A stretch of 64,000 nucleotides of DNA from Streptomyces liliifuscus (GCF_016598615.1 NZ_CP066831.1:3224001-3288000); one strand, 5' to 3'. Positions 34,965 through 50,217 are shown, numbered from the stretch's first letter. A program made the numbers and translations. The notes: a model not told the origin generated them from the sequence alone.

Positions 34965-36451
34965 CTGGCCGCCTCCTCTGTACATGCGAGCGAACCCGGG
35001 AGCGGCTCGGCCACCAGGTCGACACCTTCCGTACCGACCACCTTCGCCTCGACCATACGGCCGACGGTGAGGCCTTCGCCGCTTGTGAAGAGCACCTGGC
35101 CGTCGGTCTCGGGCGCCTGATGGGCGGCGCGGCCGTACGCGGGCTCCTCCTCGCCGTCGGAACCGGCGGAGCCCAGGGACTCGACCAGCACCTGCAGGGT
35201 CTCCCCGACGCGCTCCTCCGCCCGCTGCGAGACCAGTTCCTCGGCGAGCCGGGACACGCGCGCGAGGCGCTCGGCGACGACGTCCTCGTCCAGCTTGTTC
35301 TCGTACGTCGCCGCTTCGGTGCCGTCCTCGTCGGAGTACCCGAAGACGCCGATGGCGTCCAGGCGCGCGCCGGTCAGGAATCGCTCCAGCTCCGCCAGGT
35401 CGTCCGCGGTCTCGCCCGGGAAGCCCACGATGAAGTTGGACCGCACACCGGCCTGCGGGGCCTTGGAGCGGATCGTGTCGAGCAGCTGCAGGAACTGGTC
35501 GGTGCTCCCGAAGCGCCGCATCGCGCGGAGCACCCCGGGGGCGGAGTGCTGGAAGGACAGGTCGAAGTAGGGCGCGATCTTCGGCGTCGAGGTCAGTACG
35601 TCGATGAGTCCGGGCCGCATCTCGGCGGGCTGGAGGTAGCTGACCCGCACCCGCTCGATCCCGTCGACGTCGGCGAGCTCGGGCAGCAGCGTCTCCAGGA
35701 GGCGGATGTCGCCGAGGTCCTTGCCGTACGAGGTGTTGTTCTCGGAGACCAGCATGACCTCCTTGACGCCCTGCTCGGCCAGCCAGCGCGTCTCGCCCAG
35801 GACGTCGGACGGCCGCCGCGAGATGAAGGAGCCGCGGAAGGACGGGATGGCGCAGAAGGAGCAGCGCCGGTCGCAGCCGGAGGCCAGCTTCACCGAGGCG
35901 ACCGGTGAGCCGTCGAGCCGGCGGCGCAGGGGCGCGCGGGGGCCGGACTCCGGAGCGAGGCCTTCCGGAAGATCGACGGGAGCGTGCCCCGGAAGGGCGA
36001 CCTCCGTGCCCGCGCTCTGCCGCTCGGCCGGGCTGATCGGCAGCAGCTTGCGCCGGTCGCGCGGGGTGTGGGCGGCGTGGATTCCGCCGTTCAGGATGGT
36101 CTGGAGGCGGTCGGAGATGTCGGCGTAGTCGTCGAAGCCGAGCACTCCGTCGGCCTCGGGCAGGGCCTCGGCGAGTTCCTTGCCGTACCGCTCGGCCATG
36201 CAGCCGACGGCGACCACGGCCTGCGTTCTTCCATGGCCCTTGAGGTCGTTGGCCTCCAGGAGGGCGTCGACGGAGTCCTTCTTGGCGGCCTCGACGAAGC
36301 CACAGGTGTTGACGACCGCGACGTCCGCGTTCTCGGCGTCCTCCACGAGGTGCCAGCCGTCCGCCTCCAAGCGGCCTGCGAGCTCCTCCGAGTCCACCTC
36401 GTTACGGGCGCAGCCAAGAGTGACGAGTGCGACGGTACGGCGTTCAGGCAT
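34961..36451 (-). CDS. rimO: ribosomal protein S12 methylthiotransferase RimO
   Basis: 496 residues from ATG 36451. RimO adds a methylthio group to an Asp of protein S12. The first cluster cysteines are C14 in [16 protein letters not shown], then [14 protein letters not shown] and [10 protein letters not shown]. The radical-SAM motif is [11 protein letters not shown], and a TRAM domain is at the C-terminus. [11 protein letters not shown] and SENNTSYG distinguish it from MiaB. An insertion near 155-200 (Pro/Ser/Gly-rich) is typical for streptomycetes. This is the second methylthiotransferase in the window. Confidence 0.96.
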   Translation of the reverse strand: MPERRTVALVTLGCARNEVDSEELAGRLEADGWHLVEDAENADVAVVNTCGFVEAAKKDSVDALLEANDLKGHGRTQAVVAVGCMAERYGKELAEALPEADGVLGFDDYADISDRLQTILNGGIHAAHTPRDRRKLLPISPAERQSAGTEVALPGHAPVDLPEGLAPESGPRAPLRRRLDGSPVASVKLASGCDRRCSFCAIPSFRGSFISRRPSDVLGETRWLAEQGVKEVMLVSENNTSYGKDLGDIRLLETLLPELADVDGIERVRVSYLQPAEMRPGLIDVLTSTPKIAPYFDLSFQHSAPGVLRAMRRFGSTDQFLQLLDTIRSKAPQAGVRSNFIVGFPGETADDLAELERFLTGARLDAIGVFGYSDEDGTEAATYENKLDEDVVAERLARVSRLAEELVSQRAEERVGETLQVLVESLGSAGSDGEEEPAYGRAAHQAPETDGQVLFTSGEGLTVGRMVEAKVVGTEGVDLVAEPLPGSLACTEEAAR

Positions 36452-36490
36452 GGGCTCAAGAGTACTTCGTCCCACTGACAGCCCACGTCG

Positions 36491-36520
36491 ACGGGGTTGG
36501 CCGATCTTGGCCAACCCCGT
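36491..36520 (-). terminator. terminator between the RodZ-like gene and rimO
   Basis: A perfect 12-bp stem: 36491-36502 (acggggttggcc) pairs with 36509-36520 around gatctt. It is 43 bases past the RodZ-like stop and 40 bases before the rimO start, so it separates the two units. Confidence 0.85.
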
Positions 36521-36546
36521 ACCCGCATGCCCCTTGAGGTCGCTTG

Positions 36547-36582
36547 TCCGACCTCGGGGTCGATCATCCGACCTCGGGGTCG
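36547..36582. repeat. 16-bp direct repeat spanning the RodZ-like stop codon
   Basis: tccgacctcggggtcg occurs at 36547-36562 and 36567-36582, period 20. The second copy encodes the end of the RodZ-like protein (DPEVG). The first lies just beyond the stop. Confidence 0.9.
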
Positions 36583-37406
36583 CCCTTCGTGTAGGTGAGG
36601 CGCTCGACCCCACCGGGCTGGAACTCGTCCTCGATCTTCTTGCCGTTGACGTAGAGCTGGAGCGCTCCCGCGTCACCGAGGACGAGGTCGATCTTCTCCT
36701 TGTCCTGGAAGGTCTTGGAGTCGCCCTGCTTCAGGAAGCCGTCGAAGAGCAGCCGGCCGTTGTGGTCCTTGGCGGAGATCCAGCTGCGCCCGTCGGGGGC
36801 GGTCACCTGGACGGTCACCTTGTCCTGCGGCGCGGCCGCGATGGCGCTGTCCGACGGGTCGGGCTTGGGGTCGGCGGGCTTGGTCGGGGTCGGCTTGGTC
36901 TTGACGGGCTTGCTGGCGGTGGGCGTGGATCCCTCTGCGACCTGCGTCTTCGAGCCGTCCGAGTCGTCCTTGACCATCGTGAACCCGACGAAGCCGATCA
37001 CCGCGACGATCGCGGCGACCATGGCAGCGGTCCAGTTGGGACCCCGGCGCTCCGGACGGATCCGCTCGGCCTCGAACATCGGTGCCGCGGGGGTCGGCGC
37101 GGGCCGCCCGCCGTGATCGTCGTCGTACTGGGCGAGCAGGGGCGCCGGATCGAGGTGGACGGCGCGCGCCAGCGTCTTGAGGTGACCGCGCGCGTACACG
37201 TCGCCGCCGCAGGGCGTGAAGTCGTCCTGTTCGATCGCGTGCACGATGGCGATGCGGACCCGGGTGGCGTTACTGACGTCGTCGACTGTCAGCCCCGCCG
37301 CGATGCGCGCCTGCTGCAGAGCACGGCCGATCGAAGGGCGATCACCCTTTTCGATGGGAGGCTCGTCCTGAGGGGAGTTGTCGTCAGGGGAGTTGCCGAT
37401 GGACAC
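36564..37406 (-). CDS. RodZ-like helix-turn-helix membrane protein (DUF4115)
   Basis: 280 residues from GTG 37406, with gaaagg seven bases upstream. The N-terminal XRE-like domain ([39 protein letters not shown]; about 25-95) is followed by one membrane segment near 130-148 ([18 protein letters not shown]), a Pro/Thr/Lys-rich stalk and a C-terminal DUF4115 domain (about 195-275). This is the layout of RodZ, which links MreB to the cell wall. Whether it acts in the same way here is unknown. It is downstream of ftsK on the same strand. Confidence 0.88.
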   Translation of the reverse strand: MSIGNSPDDNSPQDEPPIEKGDRPSIGRALQQARIAAGLTVDDVSNATRVRIAIVHAIEQDDFTPCGGDVYARGHLKTLARAVHLDPAPLLAQYDDDHGGRPAPTPAAPMFEAERIRPERRGPNWTAAMVAAIVAVIGFVGFTMVKDDSDGSKTQVAEGSTPTASKPVKTKPTPTKPADPKPDPSDSAIAAAPQDKVTVQVTAPDGRSWISAKDHNGRLLFDGFLKQGDSKTFQDKEKIDLVLGDAGALQLYVNGKKIEDEFQPGGVERLTYTKGDPEVG

Positions 37407-37620
37407 GGGGGCGCCTTTCGAGCGTGTAGCCACCTGTGCTGGAGGTTCAGTCTAGGGGGGTTGCGAAAGGGTGGGGCAACCGGGCGGTGGGACTTTGTAC
37501 GCCATCAGAACGGCCGGTCATCCTGATGGTGGGACACGTGCCTTTCCCTTCCCTCAACTTGACGTGCGACGAAGGGAAACGGTTGCTCACGGTTCCCTTA
37601 CAGGTGAGTCACGTTCGAAT

Positions 37621-37656
37621 CACCCACGTGGCCCTGACGTGCTCACCCACGTGGCC
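37621..37656. repeat. two 13-bp repeats containing CCACGTGG, 23 bp apart
   Basis: cacccacgtggcc occurs at 37621-37633 and 37644-37656, each with the palindrome ccacgtgg. They lie in the 289-base gap between ftsK and the RodZ-like gene, where the promoter of the latter must be. The spacing of 23 bases puts both sites on nearly the same face of DNA. Confidence 0.8.
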
Positions 37657-37662
37657 GCGGCC

Positions 37663-37704
37663 CATCCGCAAGAGGAAACGGACTTCCCCGTTTCTCTACG
37701 GATG
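37663..37704 (-). terminator. terminator overlapping the ftsK stop
   Basis: Outer arms catccg (37663-37668) and cggatg (37699-37704) enclose inner arms agaggaaacgg (37671-37681) and ccgtttctct (37688-37697) with one bulge. The stop codon of ftsK is inside the stem. Confidence 0.75.
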
Positions 37705-40461
37705 AGCCTCCCCACGGATCACCGCGAGCACTCCGTCCAGCTCGTCAGGTTTCACAAGAACATCACGAGCCTTGGAACCCTCGCTCGGTCCGACGATGTT
37801 GCGGGACTCCATGAGGTCCATCAGCCGGCCGGCCTTCGCGAAGCCGACGCGCAGCTTGCGCTGGAGCATCGAGGTCGACCCGAACTGCGTGGAGACCACC
37901 AGTTCGGCGGCCTGGCACAGCAGGTCGAGGTCGTCGCCGATGTCCTCGTCGATCTCCTTCTTCTGCTTGGTGCCCACGGTGACGTCGTCCCGGAAGACCG
38001 GCGCCATCTGGTCCTTGCAGTGCTGGACGACGACGGCGACCTCGTCCTCGGTGACGAAGGCGCCCTGCATACGGGTCGGCTTGTTCGCCCCCATCGGCAG
38101 GAAGAGCCCGTCGCCCTTGCCGATCAGCTTCTCGGCGCCGGGCTGGTCGAGGATGACCCGGGAGTCCGCGAGCGACGACGTGGCGAATGCGAGCCGCGAG
38201 GGCACGTTCGCCTTGATCAGACCGGTGACGACGTCCACGGACGGCCGCTGCGTGGCAAGCACCAGGTGGATGCCGGCCGCACGCGCGAGCTGCGTGATGC
38301 GCACGATCGAGTCCTCGACGTCCCGTGGCGCGACCATCATCAGGTCGGCGAGCTCGTCGACGATCACCAGCAGATAGGGATAGGTCTTGAGCTCCCGCTC
38401 GCTGCCTTCCGGCGTCTTGAGCTTGCCGTCGCGGATGGCCTGGTTGAAGTCGTCGATGTGCCGGTAGCCGAAGGCCGCCAGGTCGTCGTACCGCAGATCC
38501 ATCTCCCGTACGACCCACTGGAGAGCCTCCGCGGCCCGCTTCGGGTTGGTGATGATCGGCGTGATCAGGTGCGGGATGCCCTCGTACGCGGTCAGCTCGA
38601 CGCGCTTGGGGTCGACGAGGACCATGCGCACGTCCTCAGGGGTCGCGCGGACCATGACGGACGTGATCAGGCAGTTAATGCATGAGGATTTACCGGAACC
38701 GGTCGCTCCGGCCACCAGGACGTGCGGCATCTTCGCGAGGTTGGCCATCACATAGCCGCCCTCGACGTCCTTGCCGAGCGCGACGAGCATCGGGTGGTCG
38801 TCCTCGGCGGCGTCCGCGAGGCGCAGCACATCGCCCAGGTTGACCATCTCGCGGTCGGTGTTGGGGATCTCGATGCCGACCGCGGACTTGCCGGGGATCG
38901 GGCTGATGATCCGCACGTCCGGGCTGGCGACGGCGTACGCGATGTTCTTGGCGAGCGCCGTGATCCGCTCGACCTTCACGGCCGGGCCGAGCTCGACCTC
39001 GTACCGCGTGACCGTGGGGCCGCGGGTGAAGCCGGTGACGGCGGCGTCGACCTTGAACTCCATGAAGACGTTCGTGAGCGAGGCGACCACCGCGTCGTTG
39101 GCGGCGCTGCGCGTCTTGCCCGGGCCGCCGCGCTCCAGGAGGTCGAGCGAGGGCAAGGAGTAGGTGATGTCCCCGGAGAGCTGCAGCTGCTCGGCGCGCG
39201 GAGGCAGGTCGCGCGGTGCCTCGGGGGCGGGCTTGGTCAGGTCGGCGACCTCGGCCTTGAGCATCTCCTGCTTGGGCTTGGCGCCCTTGGTCCCCTTGGC
39301 ACGCGCGGCGGGCACCGGCGTCGGCTCCCCGCGCCGGCCCGTGTCCTGTCCGCCGGTGTCCTCACGGTCCCCGCGGTCCGCGCCGACGCCCTGCGTCAGA
39401 TCGGCCACCAGCGCGCTGGGAGGCATCCCGTGCATCACGGCGCCGTCGAGCGCCGCGGCGGCGGCCGCGGCCACGTCCACGGCGTCCATGGGCCTGTCCA
39501 GCGCGGGCTGCTGCACGGCGGGCCGCCTGCGGCGGCTCCGGCGCGCGGAGAGCGCCTCCTGCTCGGCACTGTCCGGGTCGTACTCCTCGGGCGCCGCCCG
39601 GCGCCGCCGGGGGCTCGCGGGCAGCGCTTCGCGCCACTGGTCGTCGTAGCGCTCGTCGTCCTCGCCGAAACCGTCGTCGGTCTCACGAGGGTGTACGAGG
39701 CCGAGCCGGGCGCCCAGCATGCGCAGCCGCTGCGGAATGGCGTTGACCGGTGTCGCGGTGACCACCAGCAGCCCGAAGACCGTGAGCAGCGCAAGGAGCG
39801 GTACGGCGAGGACCTCGCCCATCGTGTACGTCAGCGGTGTCGCCGCACCCCAGCCGATGAGCCCGCCCGCGTCCCTTATCGCCTGCATGCCGTCGCTGCG
39901 CGCGGGCGCCCCGCAGGCGATGTGGACCTGGCCGAGCACCCCGATGGCGAGCGCGGACAGACCGATCACGATGCGGCCGTTGGCTTCGGGCTTCTCTGGG
40001 TGCCTGATGAGGCGTGCGGCGATGACCCCGAGCAGTATCGGCACGAGCAGGTCGAGGCGGCCGAAGGCACCGGTCACCAGCATCTCGACGAGATCGCCCA
40101 CCGGACCACGGAGGTTGGACCAGGTCCCGGCGGCGACAATCAGCGCCAGCCCGAGCAGCAGCAGCGCGAGACCGTCCTTTCGATGCGCCGGGTCGAGCCC
40201 CTTCGCGCCCCGCCCTATGCCGCGGAACACGGCGCCGACGGCGTGCGCGACCCCCAGCCACAGGGCGCGCACCAGCCTGTACACGCCCCCGGTCGGATTG
40301 GGCGCCGGCTTCGGAGGCGCGGCTTTCTTGGCCGCGGCCTTCTTCGCGGGCGCCTTTTTCGCCGGAGCTTTCTTCGCAGGGGCCTTCTTCGCCGCAGCCT
40401 TCCTCGGAGCGGCCGCCTTCTTCGCGGGCGCCTTCTTGGCTGCGGACTGACGTGGGGCCAT
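37696..40461 (-). CDS. ftsK: DNA translocase FtsK
   Basis: 921 residues from ATG 40461. The N-terminus carries a histone-like run of AKKAPAKKA repeats (about residues 6-52), then about four or five membrane segments (95-265), a linker of 190 residues rich in Arg, Asp and Pro, and the motor: GPTVTRYEVELGPAVKVERI, VAGATGSGKSSCIN (Walker A), LVIVDELADLMM (Walker B), LVLATQRPSVDVVTGLIK. The gamma DNA-recognition domain ends the protein (LLCQAAELVVSTQFGSTSML). It pumps chromosomes at septa, especially during sporulation septation. There is no clear ribosome site. Confidence 0.96.
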   Translation of the reverse strand: MAPRQSAAKKAPAKKAAAPRKAAAKKAPAKKAPAKKAPAKKAAAKKAAPPKPAPNPTGGVYRLVRALWLGVAHAVGAVFRGIGRGAKGLDPAHRKDGLALLLLGLALIVAAGTWSNLRGPVGDLVEMLVTGAFGRLDLLVPILLGVIAARLIRHPEKPEANGRIVIGLSALAIGVLGQVHIACGAPARSDGMQAIRDAGGLIGWGAATPLTYTMGEVLAVPLLALLTVFGLLVVTATPVNAIPQRLRMLGARLGLVHPRETDDGFGEDDERYDDQWREALPASPRRRRAAPEEYDPDSAEQEALSARRSRRRRPAVQQPALDRPMDAVDVAAAAAAALDGAVMHGMPPSALVADLTQGVGADRGDREDTGGQDTGRRGEPTPVPAARAKGTKGAKPKQEMLKAEVADLTKPAPEAPRDLPPRAEQLQLSGDITYSLPSLDLLERGGPGKTRSAANDAVVASLTNVFMEFKVDAAVTGFTRGPTVTRYEVELGPAVKVERITALAKNIAYAVASPDVRIISPIPGKSAVGIEIPNTDREMVNLGDVLRLADAAEDDHPMLVALGKDVEGGYVMANLAKMPHVLVAGATGSGKSSCINCLITSVMVRATPEDVRMVLVDPKRVELTAYEGIPHLITPIITNPKRAAEALQWVVREMDLRYDDLAAFGYRHIDDFNQAIRDGKLKTPEGSERELKTYPYLLVIVDELADLMMVAPRDVEDSIVRITQLARAAGIHLVLATQRPSVDVVTGLIKANVPSRLAFATSSLADSRVILDQPGAEKLIGKGDGLFLPMGANKPTRMQGAFVTEDEVAVVVQHCKDQMAPVFRDDVTVGTKQKKEIDEDIGDDLDLLCQAAELVVSTQFGSTSMLQRKLRVGFAKAGRLMDLMESRNIVGPSEGSKARDVLVKPDELDGVLAVIRGEAHP

Positions 40462-40586
40462 GAGTGTGAGGTTACCGGTGGAGACCACTGCGGACACGTG
40501 TGCCTACTGCTTCACCCGTTCGTGTCGCCCACACAGGGCACCGAACTGACGCCGCCTCAACAGGCGGGGCCCGTAAGAGGCGCGGG

Positions 40587-40630
40587 GCCGCACCATGTGC
40601 GGCTCCGCCGCGTGGGCGCGATCAGCGCCC
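40587..40630 (-). terminator. two small hairpins after osaB
   Basis: gccgcac/gtgcggc (40587-40603, loop cat) and gggcgc/gcgccc (40614-40630, loop gatca) lie 46-89 bases beyond the osaB stop and upstream of ftsK. They may end the osa transcript. Confidence 0.5.
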
Positions 40631-40675
40631 GCCAACCCGCAAGCCACACACCGGCCTTGACGAACCCGGTGCGAC

Positions 40676-41365
40676 TCAGTTCTGCGAGGGCAGCGAAGAA
40701 GCCGCCCCGCTCCCGGTCCCCGGTTCCAACGCGTCCAGCGCCCGCCGCAACCCCGTGAGTTTGCGTTCGAGATGGGCGGCGGTGGCCACCGCCGCCGCGT
40801 CCGCCGAATCGTCGTCGAGCTGTTTGGAGAGGGCCTCGGCCTGCTCCTCGACAGCCGCGAGCCTCGCGGAGAGTTCGGCGAGCAGCCCGGCAGGCTCCTT
40901 GGTGTCGCCGACCGCCGCCTTGCCGCCTCCGCCTTCGAGCTGGAGCCGCAGCAGCGCGGCCTGCTCCCGGAGTTGGCAGTTCTTCATGTAGAGCTCTACG
41001 AAGACCGAGACCTTCGCGCGCAGCACCCACGGGTCGAACGGCTTCGAGATGTAGTCCACCGCACCCGCCGCGTATCCCCGGAAGGTGTGGTGCGGGCCGT
41101 GGTTGATCGCCGTGAGGAAGATGATCGGGATGTCCCGGGTCCGTTCTCGCCTCTTGATGTGCGCGGCGGTTTCAAAACCGTCCATGCCCGGCATCTGGAC
41201 GTCCAGCAGAATGACCGCGAAGTCGTCCGTGAGCAGTGCTTTGAGCGCTTCCTCCCCGGAAGATGCCCGTACCAGTGTCTGATCGAGCGCGGAGAGAATC
41301 GCCTCCAGCGCCAGCAGATTCTCCGGCCGGTCATCGACCAGGAGGATCTTGGCCTTCTGCACCAT
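40676..41365 (-). CDS. osaB: response regulator OsaB
   Basis: 229 residues from ATG 41365, with ggagg seven to eight bases upstream. The receiver domain (about 1-125) has D11-D12, phosphoacceptor D55 (VILLDVQMPGMDG) and K108 in YISKPFD. Instead of a DNA-binding domain the C-terminal half is a predicted coiled coil (LYMKNCQLREQAALLRLQLE, LLAELSARLAAVEEQAEALS). This fits OsaB of S. coelicolor, which acts in osmotic adaptation and development. It lies 305 bases downstream of osaA on the same strand. Confidence 0.93.
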   Translation of the reverse strand: MVQKAKILLVDDRPENLLALEAILSALDQTLVRASSGEEALKALLTDDFAVILLDVQMPGMDGFETAAHIKRRERTRDIPIIFLTAINHGPHHTFRGYAAGAVDYISKPFDPWVLRAKVSVFVELYMKNCQLREQAALLRLQLEGGGGKAAVGDTKEPAGLLAELSARLAAVEEQAEALSKQLDDDSADAAAVATAAHLERKLTGLRRALDALEPGTGSGAASSLPSQN

Positions 41366-41670
41366 GGCCCGCCCTCCTCGTCCCGGCAGTGCACCGGGCG
41401 CCGCCCCAGGGGACGACTCCCTTGCGTCGCCCATCCTTGTGCCGGTCATGGTAGCCGCACCCCGCCTGTCGCCACACCCTGTCACCGCGATGTCACTGTG
41501 CACGTAGCAGAAACGTAGCGGGAGACCAGAAGGTTCCCCGAATCCCGGGTTTCTACACCGCCTCGGGCACACTCAGTCAACAGCCCGGCGAGCCCGGGCC
41601 AGAGCCCGGACACCCCTGGCCACCCGGCCGTTTCCGGCCTGCCGATCACTCCCGCCACTCTGTCACCCTG
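41366..41670 (-). other. osaA-osaB intergenic region
   Basis: These 305 bases hold no gene. A small hairpin with a GAAA tetraloop (stem ggccg/cggcc on the minus strand, 41639-41626) lies 32 bases after the osaA stop, and tgtcaccctgtcactgtc is a short direct repeat at the stop itself. The osaB promoter should be in the right-to-left distal half, but no clear consensus was found. Confidence 0.5.
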
Positions 41671-47148
<5,478 letters not shown>

Positions 47149-47176
47149 TGTGTCCCTCCCGCAAGGGTCGACCATT

Positions 47177-47215
47177 TACTGCTCGGCGTACTCGGGTACT
47201 ACTGCTCGGCGTACT
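47177..47215. repeat. 16-bp direct repeats, 23 bp apart, in the osaA-osaC promoter region
   Basis: tactgctcggcgtact is present exactly at 47177-47192 and 47200-47215. They lie just upstream of the osaA start within the 321-base divergent region 47149-47469. The linker contains gggtac, which resembles a SigB-type -10 on the plus strand, but no matching -35 is clear. They are candidate regulator sites for osaA and osaC. Confidence 0.85.
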
Positions 47216-47469
47216 GGAAGGCACTCTGCCTGCCCGGACCTTCCCTGGAAGCTTGCCCAGTGTTTCACCATGGCTGAACCAGGCCATAACAGTTCGGCAG
47301 CTTCGCACATGGTCCGCACACACGCTCCGGAGTGGAAACAGTGGTGACCGGCATCCGCATGGACGGCGAAGGTAAGTAACCTTGCATGCGGCTGTCCAGC
47401 CACGCCGGTCCTTCCGGCCTGGGCGGTGGCACGAGCACGAGCGGGCAGGCATCGGAGGGGCACCGCACC

Positions 47470-50217
47470 ATGACCACCGAACTGCATCCTGGGGGACCGC
47501 CCCAGGATCCCCGGCCGACGGGGAACCAGCCCCTGCCACGGCAGGAGCGGGTCGGCCACGCAGCGCTGCCCTCCGACAACCGGACAAGGAGTTCTGTGAT
47601 CACCGCGCGCGCGGCCGCCAGCTTCGATCCTGTCGGGCGGTCCGTCGCGACCGCTCGGTCCTTCGTCCGTGACACCCTCCAGGGTTGGGGCTTCGCCGAC
47701 ATCGTCGACGACGCCGTGGTCCTCACCAGCGAGCTTGTCACCAACGCCGTGGTGCACGCGGGCACGTCCGCCGACGTCCTGTGCCTGCGCAGCGACGAGG
47801 GCGTACGGATCGAGGTGGGGGACCGCTACCCGGAACGTGAGATTCCACTCCAGGCGACCGCCATCAACATGGGCAGCCCCGACCGCGAGGGAGGCCGCGG
47901 CCTCCAGCTCTGCGCCGCCCTGGCCGGCCGCTGGGGCGTCGAGTACACACCCACGCACAAGCAGGTCTGGTTCCAGCTGGAACTGCCGGAACGCTCGGTG
48001 GGCACCCGCACGGCCGGCCCCGCCCTCCCGGCCAACCTCCTCCCGCTCGCCGACGGCCGCGTACGCGTGGCGGTCATCCAGATCGACCGCACCGGCGCCA
48101 TCAACGCCTGGAACGAGGACGCGGAAGAACTCTTCGGGTACGCGGCCGAACAGGTCATCGGCAAGCCCCTCACCGACCTCGCGGCCTGGCCGCACACACC
48201 CGGCACCAGCACCGGCATCGTCGAGGCGCTCCAACTCTCCCGCTGGGAGGGCAGCTACGGCCTGCGCGCGGCCAACGGCCGTGTGACGCCCGTCTACGCC
48301 TCGCATCTGCGCGTCCGGGACACCGGCGGCGAACCCTCGACGGTCTGCCTTCTCGTACGCGACCACGAACGCGCCGTCCTGCAGACCCCGTTGCGCGTCA
48401 ACGCCTCGGACACGACCACCAGTTCGGAGGGCCAGGCGTCGGACCCCTTCGAGGTCTTCATCGGCTCACCGGCCCCCGACGACCTGGACGGCCTCCTCCA
48501 GCGCACGGTGGAGCGCGCCCGCGACATGCTCGACGGCGACTCCGCCTTCCTCCTCCTGGCGACCGACGACGAAACGGAGCTGGAGGTCCGCGCCTCCACC
48601 GGCCTCCCCTCCGCCCGCCAGCGCTTCGCCCGCGTCCCCGTGGAAGCGGGCCCGGGTCGCTACGGCTCGGCCCGAATGCCCGCGGTGCACGAGGACCTGA
48701 CGGTCGTTCCGGGCGCCGTACCGCTGCTCAGCGGCACGGGCATGCGCTCGGTCGTCACAGTCCCCCTCAAGGTCGAGGGCCGCCTGACCGGTTCGCTCGG
48801 CGTCGCGGCGGAGGCCCAGGGCCGGTATTCGAACGAGGAGGCCCTGCGCCTCCAGTTCGCCGCCGACCGCATCGCGCTCGCCGTGGAGTCGGCACGCCTG
48901 GGCGAGTTGGAGCGCCTGCGCCGCGGTTCACTGTCCTTCCTCGTCGAGGCCTCGGACCTCCTCGCGGGCACGCTGGACCGCGACCAGACACTGGCCCTGA
49001 TGGCCCAGATGACGGTCCCGACCCTGGCCACCTGGTGCGCCGTCTACACGATCGCCGACCAGGCATCGGATCCATATCTTTCGTACGTCCTGCACGAGGA
49101 CGAGGAGCGCATCGACGGCCTCAAGGCCCTCCTGTCGAAGATCGCCCCTCCGGACCCCGTCCCGACCCCGGGCGCCCGCGTCTGGGGCGCTCCCGCGGAG
49201 GCCGCCCACCAGGCCGCCCTGCGCACCTCCATGCGCAGCCTCGGCCTCGGCGAGCCTGCCACGGTGAGCTCCGGCATCGGTACGACACTGCAGACGGCCG
49301 CCGCGGTCGGCGGTGAGACCGTCGTACTCCCCCTGGTGGCCCGCAACCGCGTCATCGGCATGCTGACGCTCGGCAAGCCGTCGGACGAACACTTCCGCCA
49401 GGAAATCCTGGAACTGGCCGAGGACTTGAGCCGCAGGGCCGCCCTGGCCCTCGACAACGCCCGCCTGTACTCGGAGCGCACGGCCATCAGCCAGTCCCTC
49501 CAGCGCAGCCTCCTGCCCCCGGAACTCCCCCAGATCGATGGCGTGGAGGTCGAGGTCATCTACCGCGCGGCGGGCGAGGGCAACGAAGTCGGCGGCGACT
49601 TCTACGACCTCTTCCCCATCCGTGACGGCGCCTACGGCTTCGCCATCGGAGACGTCTGCGGTACGGGTCCGGAGGCGGCCGCGGTCACAGGGCTCGCCCG
49701 CCACGCGCTGCGTCTGCTCGCCCGCGAGGGCTTCGGCGGCCCGGCGGTCCTTGAGCGCCTGAACTCCGCGATCCTCGACGAGGGTGCCCGCAGCCGCTTC
49801 CTGACGCTCCTGTACGGGGAGTTGTGGCCCCAGGAGGACGGCTCGGCGCTCCTCAAGGTCGTCTGCGCCGGCCACCCGCTCCCCCTGCGCCTCCGTCAGG
49901 ACGGCACGGTCGAACCGGCCGCCGAACCTCAGCCGCTCCTCGGCGTGATGGAGGACCTGGAGCTCTACGAGCAGACGATCACGCTCGACCCGGGCGACGT
50001 CCTGCTGTGCGTGACGGACGGCGTCACCGAACGCCGCGAGGGCACACGCATGTTGGGCGACGACGGCCTCATCGACGTCCTCACCACCTGCACGGGCCTC
50101 ACGGCCGGAGCCGTGGCCGCCCGCATCATGCGCGCGGTGGAACGCTTCGCGTCGGACGCCCCGTCGGACGACATGGCCATTCTCGCGATGCGCGTCCCGG
50201 GCCTTCAGAACGACTGA
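47470..50217 (+). CDS. osaC: OsaC: RsbW-like kinase, PAS, GAF and PP2C regulator
   Basis: 915 residues from ATG 47470, with ggagg 11 bases upstream. Domains in order: GHKL/RsbW-type ATPase (about 55-180; VVLTSELVTNAVVHAG, REGGRGLQLCAALA), PAS (about 195-300; INAWNEDAEELFGY), GAF (about 345-490), a second GAF-like region (about 495-670) and a SpoIIE/PP2C phosphatase (about 690-912; GNEVGGDFYDLF near 707, IGDVCGTGPEAA, APSDDMAILAMRV). This matches OsaC, needed in S. coelicolor to bring the SigB response back down after osmotic stress. It is divergent from osaA. Confidence 0.94.
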   Translation: MTTELHPGGPPQDPRPTGNQPLPRQERVGHAALPSDNRTRSSVITARAAASFDPVGRSVATARSFVRDTLQGWGFADIVDDAVVLTSELVTNAVVHAGTSADVLCLRSDEGVRIEVGDRYPEREIPLQATAINMGSPDREGGRGLQLCAALAGRWGVEYTPTHKQVWFQLELPERSVGTRTAGPALPANLLPLADGRVRVAVIQIDRTGAINAWNEDAEELFGYAAEQVIGKPLTDLAAWPHTPGTSTGIVEALQLSRWEGSYGLRAANGRVTPVYASHLRVRDTGGEPSTVCLLVRDHERAVLQTPLRVNASDTTTSSEGQASDPFEVFIGSPAPDDLDGLLQRTVERARDMLDGDSAFLLLATDDETELEVRASTGLPSARQRFARVPVEAGPGRYGSARMPAVHEDLTVVPGAVPLLSGTGMRSVVTVPLKVEGRLTGSLGVAAEAQGRYSNEEALRLQFAADRIALAVESARLGELERLRRGSLSFLVEASDLLAGTLDRDQTLALMAQMTVPTLATWCAVYTIADQASDPYLSYVLHEDEERIDGLKALLSKIAPPDPVPTPGARVWGAPAEAAHQAALRTSMRSLGLGEPATVSSGIGTTLQTAAAVGGETVVLPLVARNRVIGMLTLGKPSDEHFRQEILELAEDLSRRAALALDNARLYSERTAISQSLQRSLLPPELPQIDGVEVEVIYRAAGEGNEVGGDFYDLFPIRDGAYGFAIGDVCGTGPEAAAVTGLARHALRLLAREGFGGPAVLERLNSAILDEGARSRFLTLLYGELWPQEDGSALLKVVCAGHPLPLRLRQDGTVEPAAEPQPLLGVMEDLELYEQTITLDPGDVLLCVTDGVTERREGTRMLGDDGLIDVLTTCTGLTAGAVAARIMRAVERFASDAPSDDMAILAMRVPGLQND

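Noticed and set aside
47194..47200. SigB-type promoter for osaC based on gggtac
   Set aside because: No matching GNNT-type -35 lies 14-16 bases upstream. The site is kept only as a remark.
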